A DNA stretch of 64,000 nucleotides from DATBLE01 sp963791425 (GTDB lineage Bacteria > Actinomycetota > Thermoleophilia > Gaiellales > Gaiellaceae). The stretch is taken from positions 496,001-560,000 of the forward strand of contig CAWBSE010000003.1 of the NCBI GenBank assembly GCA_963791425.1, in the 5' to 3' direction. Below are positions 8,434 to 15,813 of the stretch, one piece after another; positions within the stretch are counted from its first letter, which is position 1; each line of letters starts with the position of its first letter. Below the pieces are notes generated by a model. It did no database searches and had not been told where the DNA came from. It saw nothing but the letters and a program-made list of their open reading frames with translations. The position numbers were made by a program, and so were the translations under genes.

Positions 8434-9609
8434 ATGCTGGTGGGACGCCGATTGCCCGTCGCCTGTTCCGTCTTGGCTCGAGCTTTGCTGGTTGTTGCAA
8501 CTGGGGGGTTGGCGCTGCTGGTTGCGACGAGCGCGCTCGGGGGAGGGCGTGCAAAGTTGGCGCTTGACCGTGTGTCGTTGGTGACGCACGACGTGGCCGT
8601 GCCCTCAGCAGCGAAGCCGAAGCTCCCTGTGTGCAAGAAGGGCCAGAAGAGCACGAAGAGCACGCCGTGCACGAAACCTCCTCCCGTTTGCAAGAAGGGC
8701 CAAAAGAGCACGAAGAAGAAGCCGTGCACGAAGCGGCTCCTGCAGGGCGCCGACTCGCGCGCCAACCCGCCGACCGCCGGCTGGATGTTCGGACTGGGGC
8801 TGAGCCAGAACGCGGACGGCACCTGGGCCCTGAGGCTGAATCTCGCGCATACCGCCGGAAACGCGAACGAGGAGCATTCGTATTTCTTCCAGCTGGACGC
8901 GAGCTCGGTGACGGTCGCCCCCGACCTTTCCACGCTAACGCTCGATACCGGCACCCAGCTGGCCCAGTTCGGCCCGATCAAGCTCACGTTCGCGAACCCG
9001 GGCTCGCTCGTGCAGGCCACGGCACCAGCCGGGTGCACGACCGGCACCTGGCAGACGCGATCGGGGACACTGACCGGATCGGTCGACTTCTCCGCCGACG
9101 GCTCCTACTTCAAGACGATCGTCGAGAAATCCCTGCCCGGCGACCTGACGGCAAACACGTCGGGCACGCCAGCCAGCTGCGGATCCGGGCCAGTGACGTG
9201 CGTGCACGGCTCGTCTCTCTCGGCGACGGTCGGCCAGGGCGCGCCGACCATCTACGCCAGCGGTGGGCAGCTCGCCCAGAGCGGCAGCTTCTCCCTGTTC
9301 GAGTTCCTCTCGGTGAAGTCCGGCCCCGCCACGATCGCCCACATCCTCATCGAGGGGAACCTGCCCGCGAACGACCTGACCGTCGCACCCGATCTCTCGA
9401 CAGCAACCGCCACCACCGCCGGGTCGACGGTCTTCACCGGCTCCTTGAGCTTCACCGCCAGTGCGCCCGCAACCAGCGGCCCCTACCCCGCCTGTAACAC
9501 CACCTACACCGTCAGGCAGGGCGTGACGACCGGAGGCATCGTCGCCCACTTCCTCGCCATCCCTACACCCCCTCCCGCGCTTGGAACATCATTCGCAAGC
9601 ACGAACTAG
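8434..9609 (+). CDS. Secreted hypothetical protein with duplicated Cys/Lys repeat
   Basis: The start is the ATG at 8434 because AGGAGG (8422-8427) lies just ahead; the frame is open further upstream, but that part is Arg-rich and non-protein-like. The 391-residue product has a signal peptide (hydrophobic about 9-33). Two copies of a V-C-K-K-G-Q-K-S-T-K-x-x-P-C-T-K unit follow near residues 65-100, joined by Pro-rich spacers. Next comes a ~290-residue domain rich in Thr, Ser, Gly and Val, likely beta structure. Within it V-A-P-D-L-S-T occurs twice, implying an internal duplication. I do not recognise the family. The basic Cys units might bind the anionic envelope, which is inference. Confidence 0.72.
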   Translation: MLVGRRLPVACSVLARALLVVATGGLALLVATSALGGGRAKLALDRVSLVTHDVAVPSAAKPKLPVCKKGQKSTKSTPCTKPPPVCKKGQKSTKKKPCTKRLLQGADSRANPPTAGWMFGLGLSQNADGTWALRLNLAHTAGNANEEHSYFFQLDASSVTVAPDLSTLTLDTGTQLAQFGPIKLTFANPGSLVQATAPAGCTTGTWQTRSGTLTGSVDFSADGSYFKTIVEKSLPGDLTANTSGTPASCGSGPVTCVHGSSLSATVGQGAPTIYASGGQLAQSGSFSLFEFLSVKSGPATIAHILIEGNLPANDLTVAPDLSTATATTAGSTVFTGSLSFTASAPATSGPYPACNTTYTVRQGVTTGGIVAHFLAIPTPPPALGTSFASTN

Positions 9610-9689
9610 CCGACGACGGGTCTGCACATCCGTCACCGCCGAAGTAGACGCGTCTCCCGGTGTCCTCGGGGCGGCCGCCGGACTCACTC

Positions 9690-9920
9690 GCGGTTGCAGA
9701 CGGGTTGCACGGGCACCAAGATCACGCCGCCAGCCCGCTTCCGAACTCGCTCTACTTCAGGTCTTTGTTCGACTCCTTGTCGGCGGCTGTCCGTGCCGGT
9801 TCGTGTCGTTCGGTGTCGATGCGTGTCGTCTAGTGCCGTCGGAGTTCGTTCTGACTCGGTTCTCGTGACGTTCTGTGGATTCGTGTCGACGCGTTCGGTT
9901 GCACGCGGGTTGCACGGAGG
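9690..9920 (+). repeat. Dispersed intergenic repeat, copy A
   Basis: This is one of four direct copies in the window. It opens with two GGTTGCA words close together (9691-9710). A spacer leads to a conserved core beginning CTACTTCAGGTCTTTGTTC at 9752. A stretch rich in GTTCGTG/TCGTGTCG words follows, then a second GGTTGCA pair near 9896-9914. It fills most of the 350-base gap before the cyclase gene at 9960. Read on the minus strand the core specifies a peptide ending E-S-N-K-D-L-K-stop, the same as the real C terminus of the glycosyltransferase ending at 23383. No transposase is present. Confidence 0.7.
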
Positions 9921-9945
9921 CCGGTTCCGTTCGCACCGTGAGAGA

Positions 9946-10507
9946 GGGATGATCCACGAGTGCATCGCAAGGTCGTCACCGTTCTCTTCTGCGACGTGGT
10001 CGGCTCGACCGCGCTCGGCGAGTCGGTCGACCCGGAGGCGCTGCAGGGGCTGCTCGCCCGCTACTTCGAGCGGATGAAGGGAATCATCGAGTCGCACGGA
10101 GGCTCGGTGGAGAAGTTCATCGGCGACGCGGTGATGGCGGTGTTCGGCGTTCCAGCGGTGCACGAGGACGACGCGCTGCGGGCCTGCCGGGCTGCGGTGG
10201 AGATGCGTGAGGCGTTTCCGGAGCTCGGGGTGCAGGGACGGATCGGCGTGAACACGGGGGAGGTGGTCACGGGCACCGAGGAGCGACTGGCGACCGGGGA
10301 CGCGGTCAACGTCGCCGCGCGGCTCCAGAACGCCTCCGATCCGGGCGAGATCCTGATCGGCCAGGCGACCTTCGAGCTCGTACGCGCTGCGGTCGAGGTC
10401 GAGCCGGTCGAGCCGCTCGAGCTGAAGGGCAAGGCGGAACCGGTGCCGGCGTTCCGCCTCGTGGACGCGCTTGCCACACCGGAGCGCAGCCACGAGGCAC
10501 GCTTCGT
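9946..10507 (+). repeat. Near-identical tract shared with 20314-20876 (copy 1)
   Basis: These 562 bases cover the last few leader bases and the first ~180 codons of cyclase gene 1. By eye they differ from 20314-20876 at only about three substitutions and one inserted base. Beyond 10507 the two genes drop abruptly to ordinary paralogue similarity. The sharp edge points to recent gene conversion or recombination rather than slow divergence. Confidence 0.85.
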
Positions 10508-12785
10508 CGGCCGTCAGCGCGAGCTCGCGACCGTCCGGGAGGCCTGGCAGCGCGCGCAGTCGGAGCAACGGTGCGAGCTGGTCACGATCGTCGGGGACCC
10601 CGGAATCGGGAAGTCGCGGCTCGTCGTCGAGGCGCTCTCGACGATCGATGCCCGGGTCGTCCACGGCCGCTGCCTCCCCTACGGCGAGGGAATCACGTAC
10701 TGGCCCGTTGTCGAGGTGATCAAACAGCTCGGCGCGCTTCCCACCGACCCCATCGCCGCCGCGCCGATCCGCACCCTGCTCGGCGAGAGCGACGAGACAA
10801 CGAGCGCCGAGGAGATCGCCTGGGCGTTTCGCAAGCTGCTCGAGGAGCAGGCTCCGCTCGTCGCCGTGTTCGACGACATCCAGTGGGCCGAGGACACGTT
10901 CGTCGATCTCGTCGAAGGGGTCGGACTGCTCTCGGCCGGCTCCCCGATCCTGCTCCTCTGCATCGCCCGCCCGGAACTCCTCGACCGCCGCGCACAGTGG
11001 CCGGTCACGCTTCGGCTCGAGCCACTCCCGGAGGATGCCGTCGGCGAGCTCCTCGACGGCGCGCCCGAGTTGCTCCGCCCGCGAATCGCGGCGGCGAGCG
11101 GAGGGAACCCCCTCTTCCTCACCGAGATGGTCGCGATGGCAGCCGACGAGACCGACGTCGAGGTCCCGCCGACGCTGAAAGCACTGCTCGCCGCGCGGCT
11201 CGACCAGCTCGACCCTCGCGAGCGCGCCGTGCTCGAGCGGGGATCGGTCGAGGGCGAGCTCTTCCACCGGGGCGCGGTCCAGGCGCTGGCGCCGGACGAG
11301 CCGCGGGTGACGCCGCAGCTCGCGTCGCTCGTCCGCCGCGAGCTGATCCGCCCCGACCGCGCGCAGCTCCCGGGCGAGGACGGCTTCCGATTCCGACACC
11401 TGTTGATCCGCGACGCGGCTTACGACGCCCTGCCGAAATCCGCGCGTGCGGAGCTACACGAGCGCTTCGCGGACTGGCTGGACGACCACGGAGCCGACCT
11501 CGTCGAGCTCGACGAGATCGTGGGCTATCACCTCGAGCAGGCAGCCGCGTACATGACCGAGTTGGGTCAGCCTCACGATTCACTGGCACTGCGTGCGGGA
11601 ACGAGGCTGGCGGCCGCCGGAACGCGCGCACTGCGGCCGGGCGGAGAGCGCCCGGCGGCACGCCTGCTCGAGCGCGCGCTCGCGCTGACGCGCCCGCTCA
11701 GGCTCGACGTCGATCAGGAGATCGTCCTGTCGGCGGCGATCCACGACGAGGTGCCTCTCAGGGCGGTGGAGATTTGCGACACCACGGCGGCACGTGCCAA
11801 GGCCGCCGGTGACGACCGCGGCGAGGCCCTCGCGACGATCGTGGCCGAGCTGCATCGCCTCTTTCTCGAACCTGATCCGGACGTGGACGGCCTCGAGCGG
11901 GCCGCGCGGGCGGCGCTCCCCGCTCTCGAGGAAACGGCCGACCATGCGGGCCTGATGTTCGTGTACGTCGCGCTCGGCTACGGCGTAGCGAACGCCCGCG
12001 GCCGAATGGAGGACTGGGCGAAGGCTGCCGAAGCGGCAATCCGTCATGCGAAGGCGGCGGGCCACTACTGGGGAGATACGTTCGGCCTGGCGACGGCACT
12101 GGCGTGGGGTCCCCGGCCGGCAGACGAGGCGCTCCAGGCACTCGATGAGCTCGGCAGGAGGGAGAGTCCCCTGGTCCGCTCGTATCTCCTCGGTGCGCTC
12201 GGCCGCTTCGAGGATGCCTGGCCGGTCGTGCGAGCCGCCGCCGAGCGGTACGAGCAGAGCGGCGACCACCGCCACTACGCAACTCTCGCCGACCTCGCCG
12301 CACTCGAAGGCGACTACGAGACCGCCGTGCGCTACGGACGGCATTCGGTCGACGAGTGGAGGGCCGCCGACCATCTCGCCTTCGTGGCGTCCTATGGCGC
12401 CAAGCTCGGCCGCTGGCTCTGCATCGCCGGACGCCCGGACGAGGCCGAGCCGCTCGCCGACGTCGCCCGGACGGTCGCCGGGCAGGAAGGCGAATGGCTC
12501 TGGCGCCAGGTGCAGGCGCGCGTCCTCGCCCACCGAGGCGAGCACGCGCAGGCGGAAATGCTGGCACGCGAGGCGATCGCCATCCTCGAGCGCACCGACG
12601 GGCTGACCTATCAGGGCGACGGGTACTGGGACCTGGCCGAGGTGCTCGCCGCGGCCGGCCGAGTGGAGGAAGCGATGGATGCGTTCGAGCAAGCGCTCGA
12701 CCGGTACGGCCGCAAGAAGAACCTCGCGATGGTCGCGCAGATCAGGCCACGACTCGAAGCGCTGCGCGCAGGGGCAAGCCCCTAG
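9960..12785 (+). CDS. Class III nucleotidyl cyclase - AAA ATPase - TPR protein (paralogue 1)
   Basis: This 941-residue soluble protein starts with a class III cyclase domain. F-C-D-V-V-G-S-T provides metal Asp12, G-D-A-V-M-A-V-F-G provides Asp56, and N-V-A-A-R (N117, R121) are the transition-state positions. A P-loop domain follows: V-G-D-P-G-I-G-K-S with Lys218 and Walker B-like V-F-D-D-I-Q-W with D305/D306. The rest is helical TPR-type repeat. Such proteins are common actinobacterial signalling ATPases; no LuxR DNA-binding end is present. Start is GTG at 9960 after GAGAGGG. The N-terminal zinc ribbon seen in the third paralogue (15814-18807) is missing, and homology begins immediately downstream of repeat A. 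Ligand and output are unknown. Confidence 0.88.
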   Translation: MHRKVVTVLFCDVVGSTALGESVDPEALQGLLARYFERMKGIIESHGGSVEKFIGDAVMAVFGVPAVHEDDALRACRAAVEMREAFPELGVQGRIGVNTGEVVTGTEERLATGDAVNVAARLQNASDPGEILIGQATFELVRAAVEVEPVEPLELKGKAEPVPAFRLVDALATPERSHEARFVGRQRELATVREAWQRAQSEQRCELVTIVGDPGIGKSRLVVEALSTIDARVVHGRCLPYGEGITYWPVVEVIKQLGALPTDPIAAAPIRTLLGESDETTSAEEIAWAFRKLLEEQAPLVAVFDDIQWAEDTFVDLVEGVGLLSAGSPILLLCIARPELLDRRAQWPVTLRLEPLPEDAVGELLDGAPELLRPRIAAASGGNPLFLTEMVAMAADETDVEVPPTLKALLAARLDQLDPRERAVLERGSVEGELFHRGAVQALAPDEPRVTPQLASLVRRELIRPDRAQLPGEDGFRFRHLLIRDAAYDALPKSARAELHERFADWLDDHGADLVELDEIVGYHLEQAAAYMTELGQPHDSLALRAGTRLAAAGTRALRPGGERPAARLLERALALTRPLRLDVDQEIVLSAAIHDEVPLRAVEICDTTAARAKAAGDDRGEALATIVAELHRLFLEPDPDVDGLERAARAALPALEETADHAGLMFVYVALGYGVANARGRMEDWAKAAEAAIRHAKAAGHYWGDTFGLATALAWGPRPADEALQALDELGRRESPLVRSYLLGALGRFEDAWPVVRAAAERYEQSGDHRHYATLADLAALEGDYETAVRYGRHSVDEWRAADHLAFVASYGAKLGRWLCIAGRPDEAEPLADVARTVAGQEGEWLWRQVQARVLAHRGEHAQAEMLAREAIAILERTDGLTYQGDGYWDLAEVLAAAGRVEEAMDAFEQALDRYGRKKNLAMVAQIRPRLEALRAGASP

Positions 12786-13003
12786 CGCTCTGGGCCGTCC
12801 GACTTGCTCTCGTGGTCAGCGAAGCCACGGAAGGAGCTCCGAGAACCATCTCCGGCGTCATCGTGCACGTCGATCGGGTCGGGCGGGTCGATGATGACCG
12901 AGCCGATCATCTCGGCGGCGCTCTCCTGGAGGGTCGGGATCACGTGGGGATGTCTCTTGAGCGTTCCGGTCTGCCTACATCCCGCTTGAAGCGGGCTGGT
13001 CAA
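12782..13003 (-). CDS. Possible small acidic protein
   Basis: A minus-strand frame of up to 73 residues fills the 189-base gap after cyclase gene 1 and overlaps the end of the DUF4389 gene by 29 bases. The composition is not Arg-rich as in accidental high-GC frames: it contains E-M-I-G-S-V-I-I-D-P-P-D-P-I-D-V-H-D-D and ends S-K-S-D-G-P-E-R. The first start is a TTG without suitably spaced ribosome-binding site; a GTG further in would give ~53 residues. Family not recognised; existence uncertain. Confidence 0.3.
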   Translation of the reverse strand: MTSPLQAGCRQTGTLKRHPHVIPTLQESAAEMIGSVIIDPPDPIDVHDDAGDGSRSSFRGFADHESKSDGPER

Positions 13004-13670
13004 TTCCTTCGGCGGGCTCGCGCGGGCCGGTGTCGAGCCGGAACGGCGGGTACTCGGGCCGCATCAGCGCGGCGTAGACGCAGACGCGGAGCGCCCAGCG
13101 GTTGAATCCCATCACGAGATCGAAGATGTCGCTCGGGTAGCGATTCTTGAAGAGGAGCAGCACGGCCGCGACACAGACCAGGATGCCGACGACGCCCCCG
13201 CCGGAGTAGGCGATCCAGCCGGATCCGCCGCCTACGAGCAGGCCCGAGATGGCGTACTGCGGGATCCCAAGCAGCCACCAGCCGATGAGCGGGAGGCCCC
13301 GGCGCTGGTGCTCCGGGTAGTCGATCTCCAAGCGTGCCGGGTAGTCGGACACCTCGCCGCGCGTAAACGGGGGATAGCGGTCGGTACCGAGCGCGCTGTA
13401 GCTGTAGAACCCAACACGCCACGTCCAGCGCAGCACCCCGAGGTTGAAGTTGAAGAGCCCGCGCGGATAGCGGCCAGTGAAGAGCACCACGAAGAACGCA
13501 GCCACGGTCGAGAGCAGGAACCCGATCCAGAGCAAGACGAGGCAGATCCAATGCGGGATCAGCAGCAACCACTTGACGAGCCAGAGCCAGCGAGACAGCG
13601 GTGGCGAAAGGTCGCCTTCGAGACGAACCTGAGAAGAGCCCACCGGACGAGTATCACCGCTTGCCAGCAC
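12975..13670 (-). CDS. DUF4389 domain membrane protein
   Basis: The recognisable protein begins near V-R-L-E-G-D-L-S-P-P-L-S-R-W-L-W-L. It contains P-H-W-I-C-L-V-L-L-W-I-G-F, R-Y-P-R-G-L-F-N-F-N-L-G-V-L-R-W-T-W-R-V and D-R-Y-P-P-F, typical of DUF4389 proteins. Four hydrophobic segments are visible. I place the start at the GTG at 13670 (about 231 residues); a GTG at 13688 is also possible. A longer frame reaches 14099, but its extra N terminus lies opposite the YecM-like gene and is not protein-like. The function of DUF4389 is unknown. A 15-base palindrome, CCCGCTTGAAGCGGG at 12981-12995, lies inside the last codons. Confidence 0.75.
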   Translation of the reverse strand: MLASGDTRPVGSSQVRLEGDLSPPLSRWLWLVKWLLLIPHWICLVLLWIGFLLSTVAAFFVVLFTGRYPRGLFNFNLGVLRWTWRVGFYSYSALGTDRYPPFTRGEVSDYPARLEIDYPEHQRRGLPLIGWWLLGIPQYAISGLLVGGGSGWIAYSGGGVVGILVCVAAVLLLFKNRYPSDIFDLVMGFNRWALRVCVYAALMRPEYPPFRLDTGPREPAEGIDQPASSGM

Positions 13671-13919
13671 CGTGACGTCCGCGACCACGCCGATTCGACG
13701 CGTCGGAAATACCACAACGGCTCGACTCCGAGGACCGAGGGGGGAGTCCTCTGGCGTGCGCGAGTGGTCGGGAATGTCCCTTGACGAGGACGACCGGCTC
13801 CGCTCCAATGCCAGGGGCTCCTCAGTAGCGTCGCGTCCCGGAGCTGACAGCTGAGTGAGACGAACCTGGGACTGTGCGTCCAGCCGTGCCTGTCGTACGA
13901 TGGCGGAGGAGGATGCCAG

Positions 13920-14519
13920 GTGGCGATGTCTGATCCGATCGCCGAGATCATCGGGGACTATCGAGCCTTCGCGGCGATGCAGCGTGATCGTCTCGTTGCC
14001 CGCGGAATCGACATCGCGCCGTACCCGCTCAGTCACCTCGCCGTCCGCGTCGCTGATTGGGATCTGTACGTCCACCAGCGCACGCTTCTCGAGCGCCATG
14101 CGAGGGCGAACAGAGAGAACGTCTGGAACGGGCGTCCGATCTCCTTGATCGTGCTCGCCGAGCCGCTCGATGTCCTCGACGGGACTCCGGTCTCACGCAT
14201 CGAGCTCATCCCGCCCGTTCACCAGCGGGTCTACCGGATGGGCCTCGAGCACCTCGGCGTCGTCGTCGGTGAGGAGATCGACGAGTTCTCGCGAGTGCAT
14301 CGGGCCGTGCTGACTGGCCAGCAGTTCCAGAGTCCCGACGTCGAGCCCGTCTACGTCCTCTTCGAGGACTTCACCCACGTGAAGTTCTACCGGCGCTCCT
14401 TCTTCGACGTCGTCGAGGACGAGGAAGGGCCCTTCGACGGCTTCGTCCACGTCGACGAATGGGTGCCGCAGCGTCTCGTCACCGCCACCGGCCCGAACCC
14501 GCTGCCGCGGCTGACCTAG
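13920..14519 (+). CDS. YecM-like (VOC-fold) protein
   Basis: This 199-residue protein resembles the YecM family, a vicinal-oxygen-chelate-type fold. The order and spacing of conserved pieces match: P-L-S-H-L-A-V-R near residue 39-46, N-G-R-P-I-S-L-I near 70, I-E-L-I-P-P, G-L-E-H-L-G-V-V and V-K-F-Y-R-R-S-F near the end. E. coli YecM is a proposed metal-binding protein of unknown role. GTG at 13920 is favoured because GGAGGAGG lies about 8 bases upstream; an in-frame ATG is 6 bases later. It is divergent from the DUF4389 gene. Family call is from memory of the fold motifs and is moderate. Confidence 0.65.
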   Translation: MAMSDPIAEIIGDYRAFAAMQRDRLVARGIDIAPYPLSHLAVRVADWDLYVHQRTLLERHARANRENVWNGRPISLIVLAEPLDVLDGTPVSRIELIPPVHQRVYRMGLEHLGVVVGEEIDEFSRVHRAVLTGQQFQSPDVEPVYVLFEDFTHVKFYRRSFFDVVEDEEGPFDGFVHVDEWVPQRLVTATGPNPLPRLT

Positions 14520-14584
14520 GCTGCTGCCGGGCTACAAGACCGCCCGCTCGGCGAGAGTGCTCTCCCTTGGCGCTCGCCCTGAGA

Positions 14585-14650
14585 AGGTCGAGGTCGGCGT
14601 GCATCGTGGCCTCCGAGTCGACGACGCTTTAGCAGCGCCGACTTCGACCT
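14585..14650. repeat. Long inverted repeat between convergent genes
   Basis: AGGTCGAGGTCGGCG at 14585-14599 is complementary to 14636-14650 with one mismatch, and flanking GAGA/TCTC extends the arms to about 18 bases around a 36-base loop. It lies between the convergent YecM-like gene and the gene ending at 14696, so it may terminate both transcripts, though there is no T-run. Confidence 0.5.
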
Positions 14651-14695
14651 CTCCCACCACGCCCCTCGCCACGACCAAAGCCGTGGCATCAATCT

Positions 14696-15214
14696 CTAGG
14701 CTCGGAGACGCCGACGACGCAGCACGATCAGCGCGGTGAAGCATCCGACCAGGGCGACCGGGACCACGATCCCCGCAACGAGACCGACGCTCGTCCCGCC
14801 GCCAGGATTCGTGCCCGTCGCCGTGGCGCTCCCCACTCCGTCCTGCACGTCGAGGTCGAACGAGAACGAGGTCGGCACCACCTTGATTCCGCCGACCCGG
14901 ACGGCGATGCTCCAGCGGCCCGGCGTCGGGAACGTGAATGAGCACCGGAAGAGTTCGAGCTGAACGCGCTTTACATCTCCCGGAAGCGACCTTCCCGCCT
15001 CATCGTGGGCAACCGCAACGAGCGTCACCTGGGGAATCGGGCTCCCGCTGTCGGAGTCGCGCACCCGGAAGGCGACCACCCTGGAGGAACCGCTGCCCTT
15101 CACGATCGTGTCAACGCGAGGCTGCGCCCTCCCAAAGCGGTCGTGGGCCGTGGCCGGAGCGCCCGTGGCGAGCAGCGTGCCGAACAGGACGATCAGGCAG
15201 GCGGTCGTCCGCAT
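14696..15214 (-). CDS. Secreted or membrane-anchored protein with single Ig/YtkA-like domain
   Basis: The ATG at 15214 starts a clear signal peptide (hydrophobic about 5-20 ending A-P-A-T-A-H), giving 172 residues. A longer upstream frame is basic and not protein-like. The middle ~100 residues form a probable beta-sandwich with V-V-A-F-R-V-R-D and F-T-F-P-T-P-G-R-W-S-I-A-V-R-V. The latter resembles the strand pattern of YtkA/CopC-like domains. A Gly-rich linker and a C-terminal helix with an R-R-R-R tail anchor it in the membrane. The domain call is tentative and no binding residues could be assigned. Confidence 0.65.
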   Translation of the reverse strand: MRTTACLIVLFGTLLATGAPATAHDRFGRAQPRVDTIVKGSGSSRVVAFRVRDSDSGSPIPQVTLVAVAHDEAGRSLPGDVKRVQLELFRCSFTFPTPGRWSIAVRVGGIKVVPTSFSFDLDVQDGVGSATATGTNPGGGTSVGLVAGIVVPVALVGCFTALIVLRRRRLRA

Positions 15215-15813
15215 CCCTGCGGCAACGATAGAGGCGCCGAACGCCCGAAGCGGCCTCCTACGCGCGCAGCTGCGCCAGGGCGGCGTGGGTGCCACGCGTC
15301 CTCCGCCGCCCTGTCTTCGGGCTCGAACTCGACCTTCCGCTGTTCTCCGCCGGGCCGCTGATTCTGTCTCTTTCCGCGACTCCATTCGTTCATCGGAACG
15401 CCCGATGCAGAACCGTGACTCTTTGCCCTCCAGTCGAGAACCGCGACTGGACGCGAGGCAGTCGTTCGAGTTCGGCGGTTGCATCCGGGTTGCACGACGG
15501 CCAGCAGAAGCTCGCAAACCCGCTTCCTAAGCCGTTCTACTTGAGGTCTTTGTTCGACTCCATGTCGGCGGCTGTTCGTGCCGGTTCGTGTCGTTCTGTG
15601 TCGATCGCGTGCCGTCCGATGCCGCTGAGGCTTCGACCAGCTTCGTTTTCGTGACGTCCTGTGCCGGTTCGTGACGATGCGTTCGGTTGCACCGTGGTTG
15701 CGCGAGGCGCAGGATCGCTCCGTATCGTGGGCACTTCAACACGCCGCGCGAACCGCAGGCTGTGAAAGTCCTACCCGCAATGTCGGCTCGATCGAGCTGG
15801 TCGGACCCGGACG
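15215..15813. other. 599-base non-coding region carrying repeat copy B
   Basis: No credible gene is seen here. The first half (15215-15470) is the upstream leader of the minus-strand secreted protein. The centre is the dispersed repeat listed separately. The remainder (15703-15813) is the 3' flank of the cyclase-ATPase ending at 15814. Confidence 0.6.
15476..15702 (+). repeat. Dispersed intergenic repeat, copy B
   Basis: Same order as copy A: CGGTTGCA and CGGGTTGCA at 15476-15495, spacer, core CTACTTGAGGTCTTTGTTC at 15537, GTTCGTG/TCGTGTCG words, and a terminal GGTTGCA-GGTTGCG pair near 15685-15701. It lies beyond the 3' end of the third cyclase gene. The minus-strand reading of the core again ends E-S-N-K-D-L-K, followed here by TCAAG because the stop codon has changed (CTACTTGAG instead of CTACTTCAG). 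Confidence 0.7.

Noticed and set aside
13671..14099. Longer N terminus for the DUF4389 protein
   Set aside because: The extension overlaps the YecM-like gene on the other strand, has no family similarity and is low in hydrophobic order.
15527..15734. Minus-strand peptides ending E-S-N-K-D-L-K inside repeats A-C as small genes
   Set aside because: Only copy D lies in a real gene; the others lack start signals, their upstream sequence drifts and the frame is not kept in all copies.
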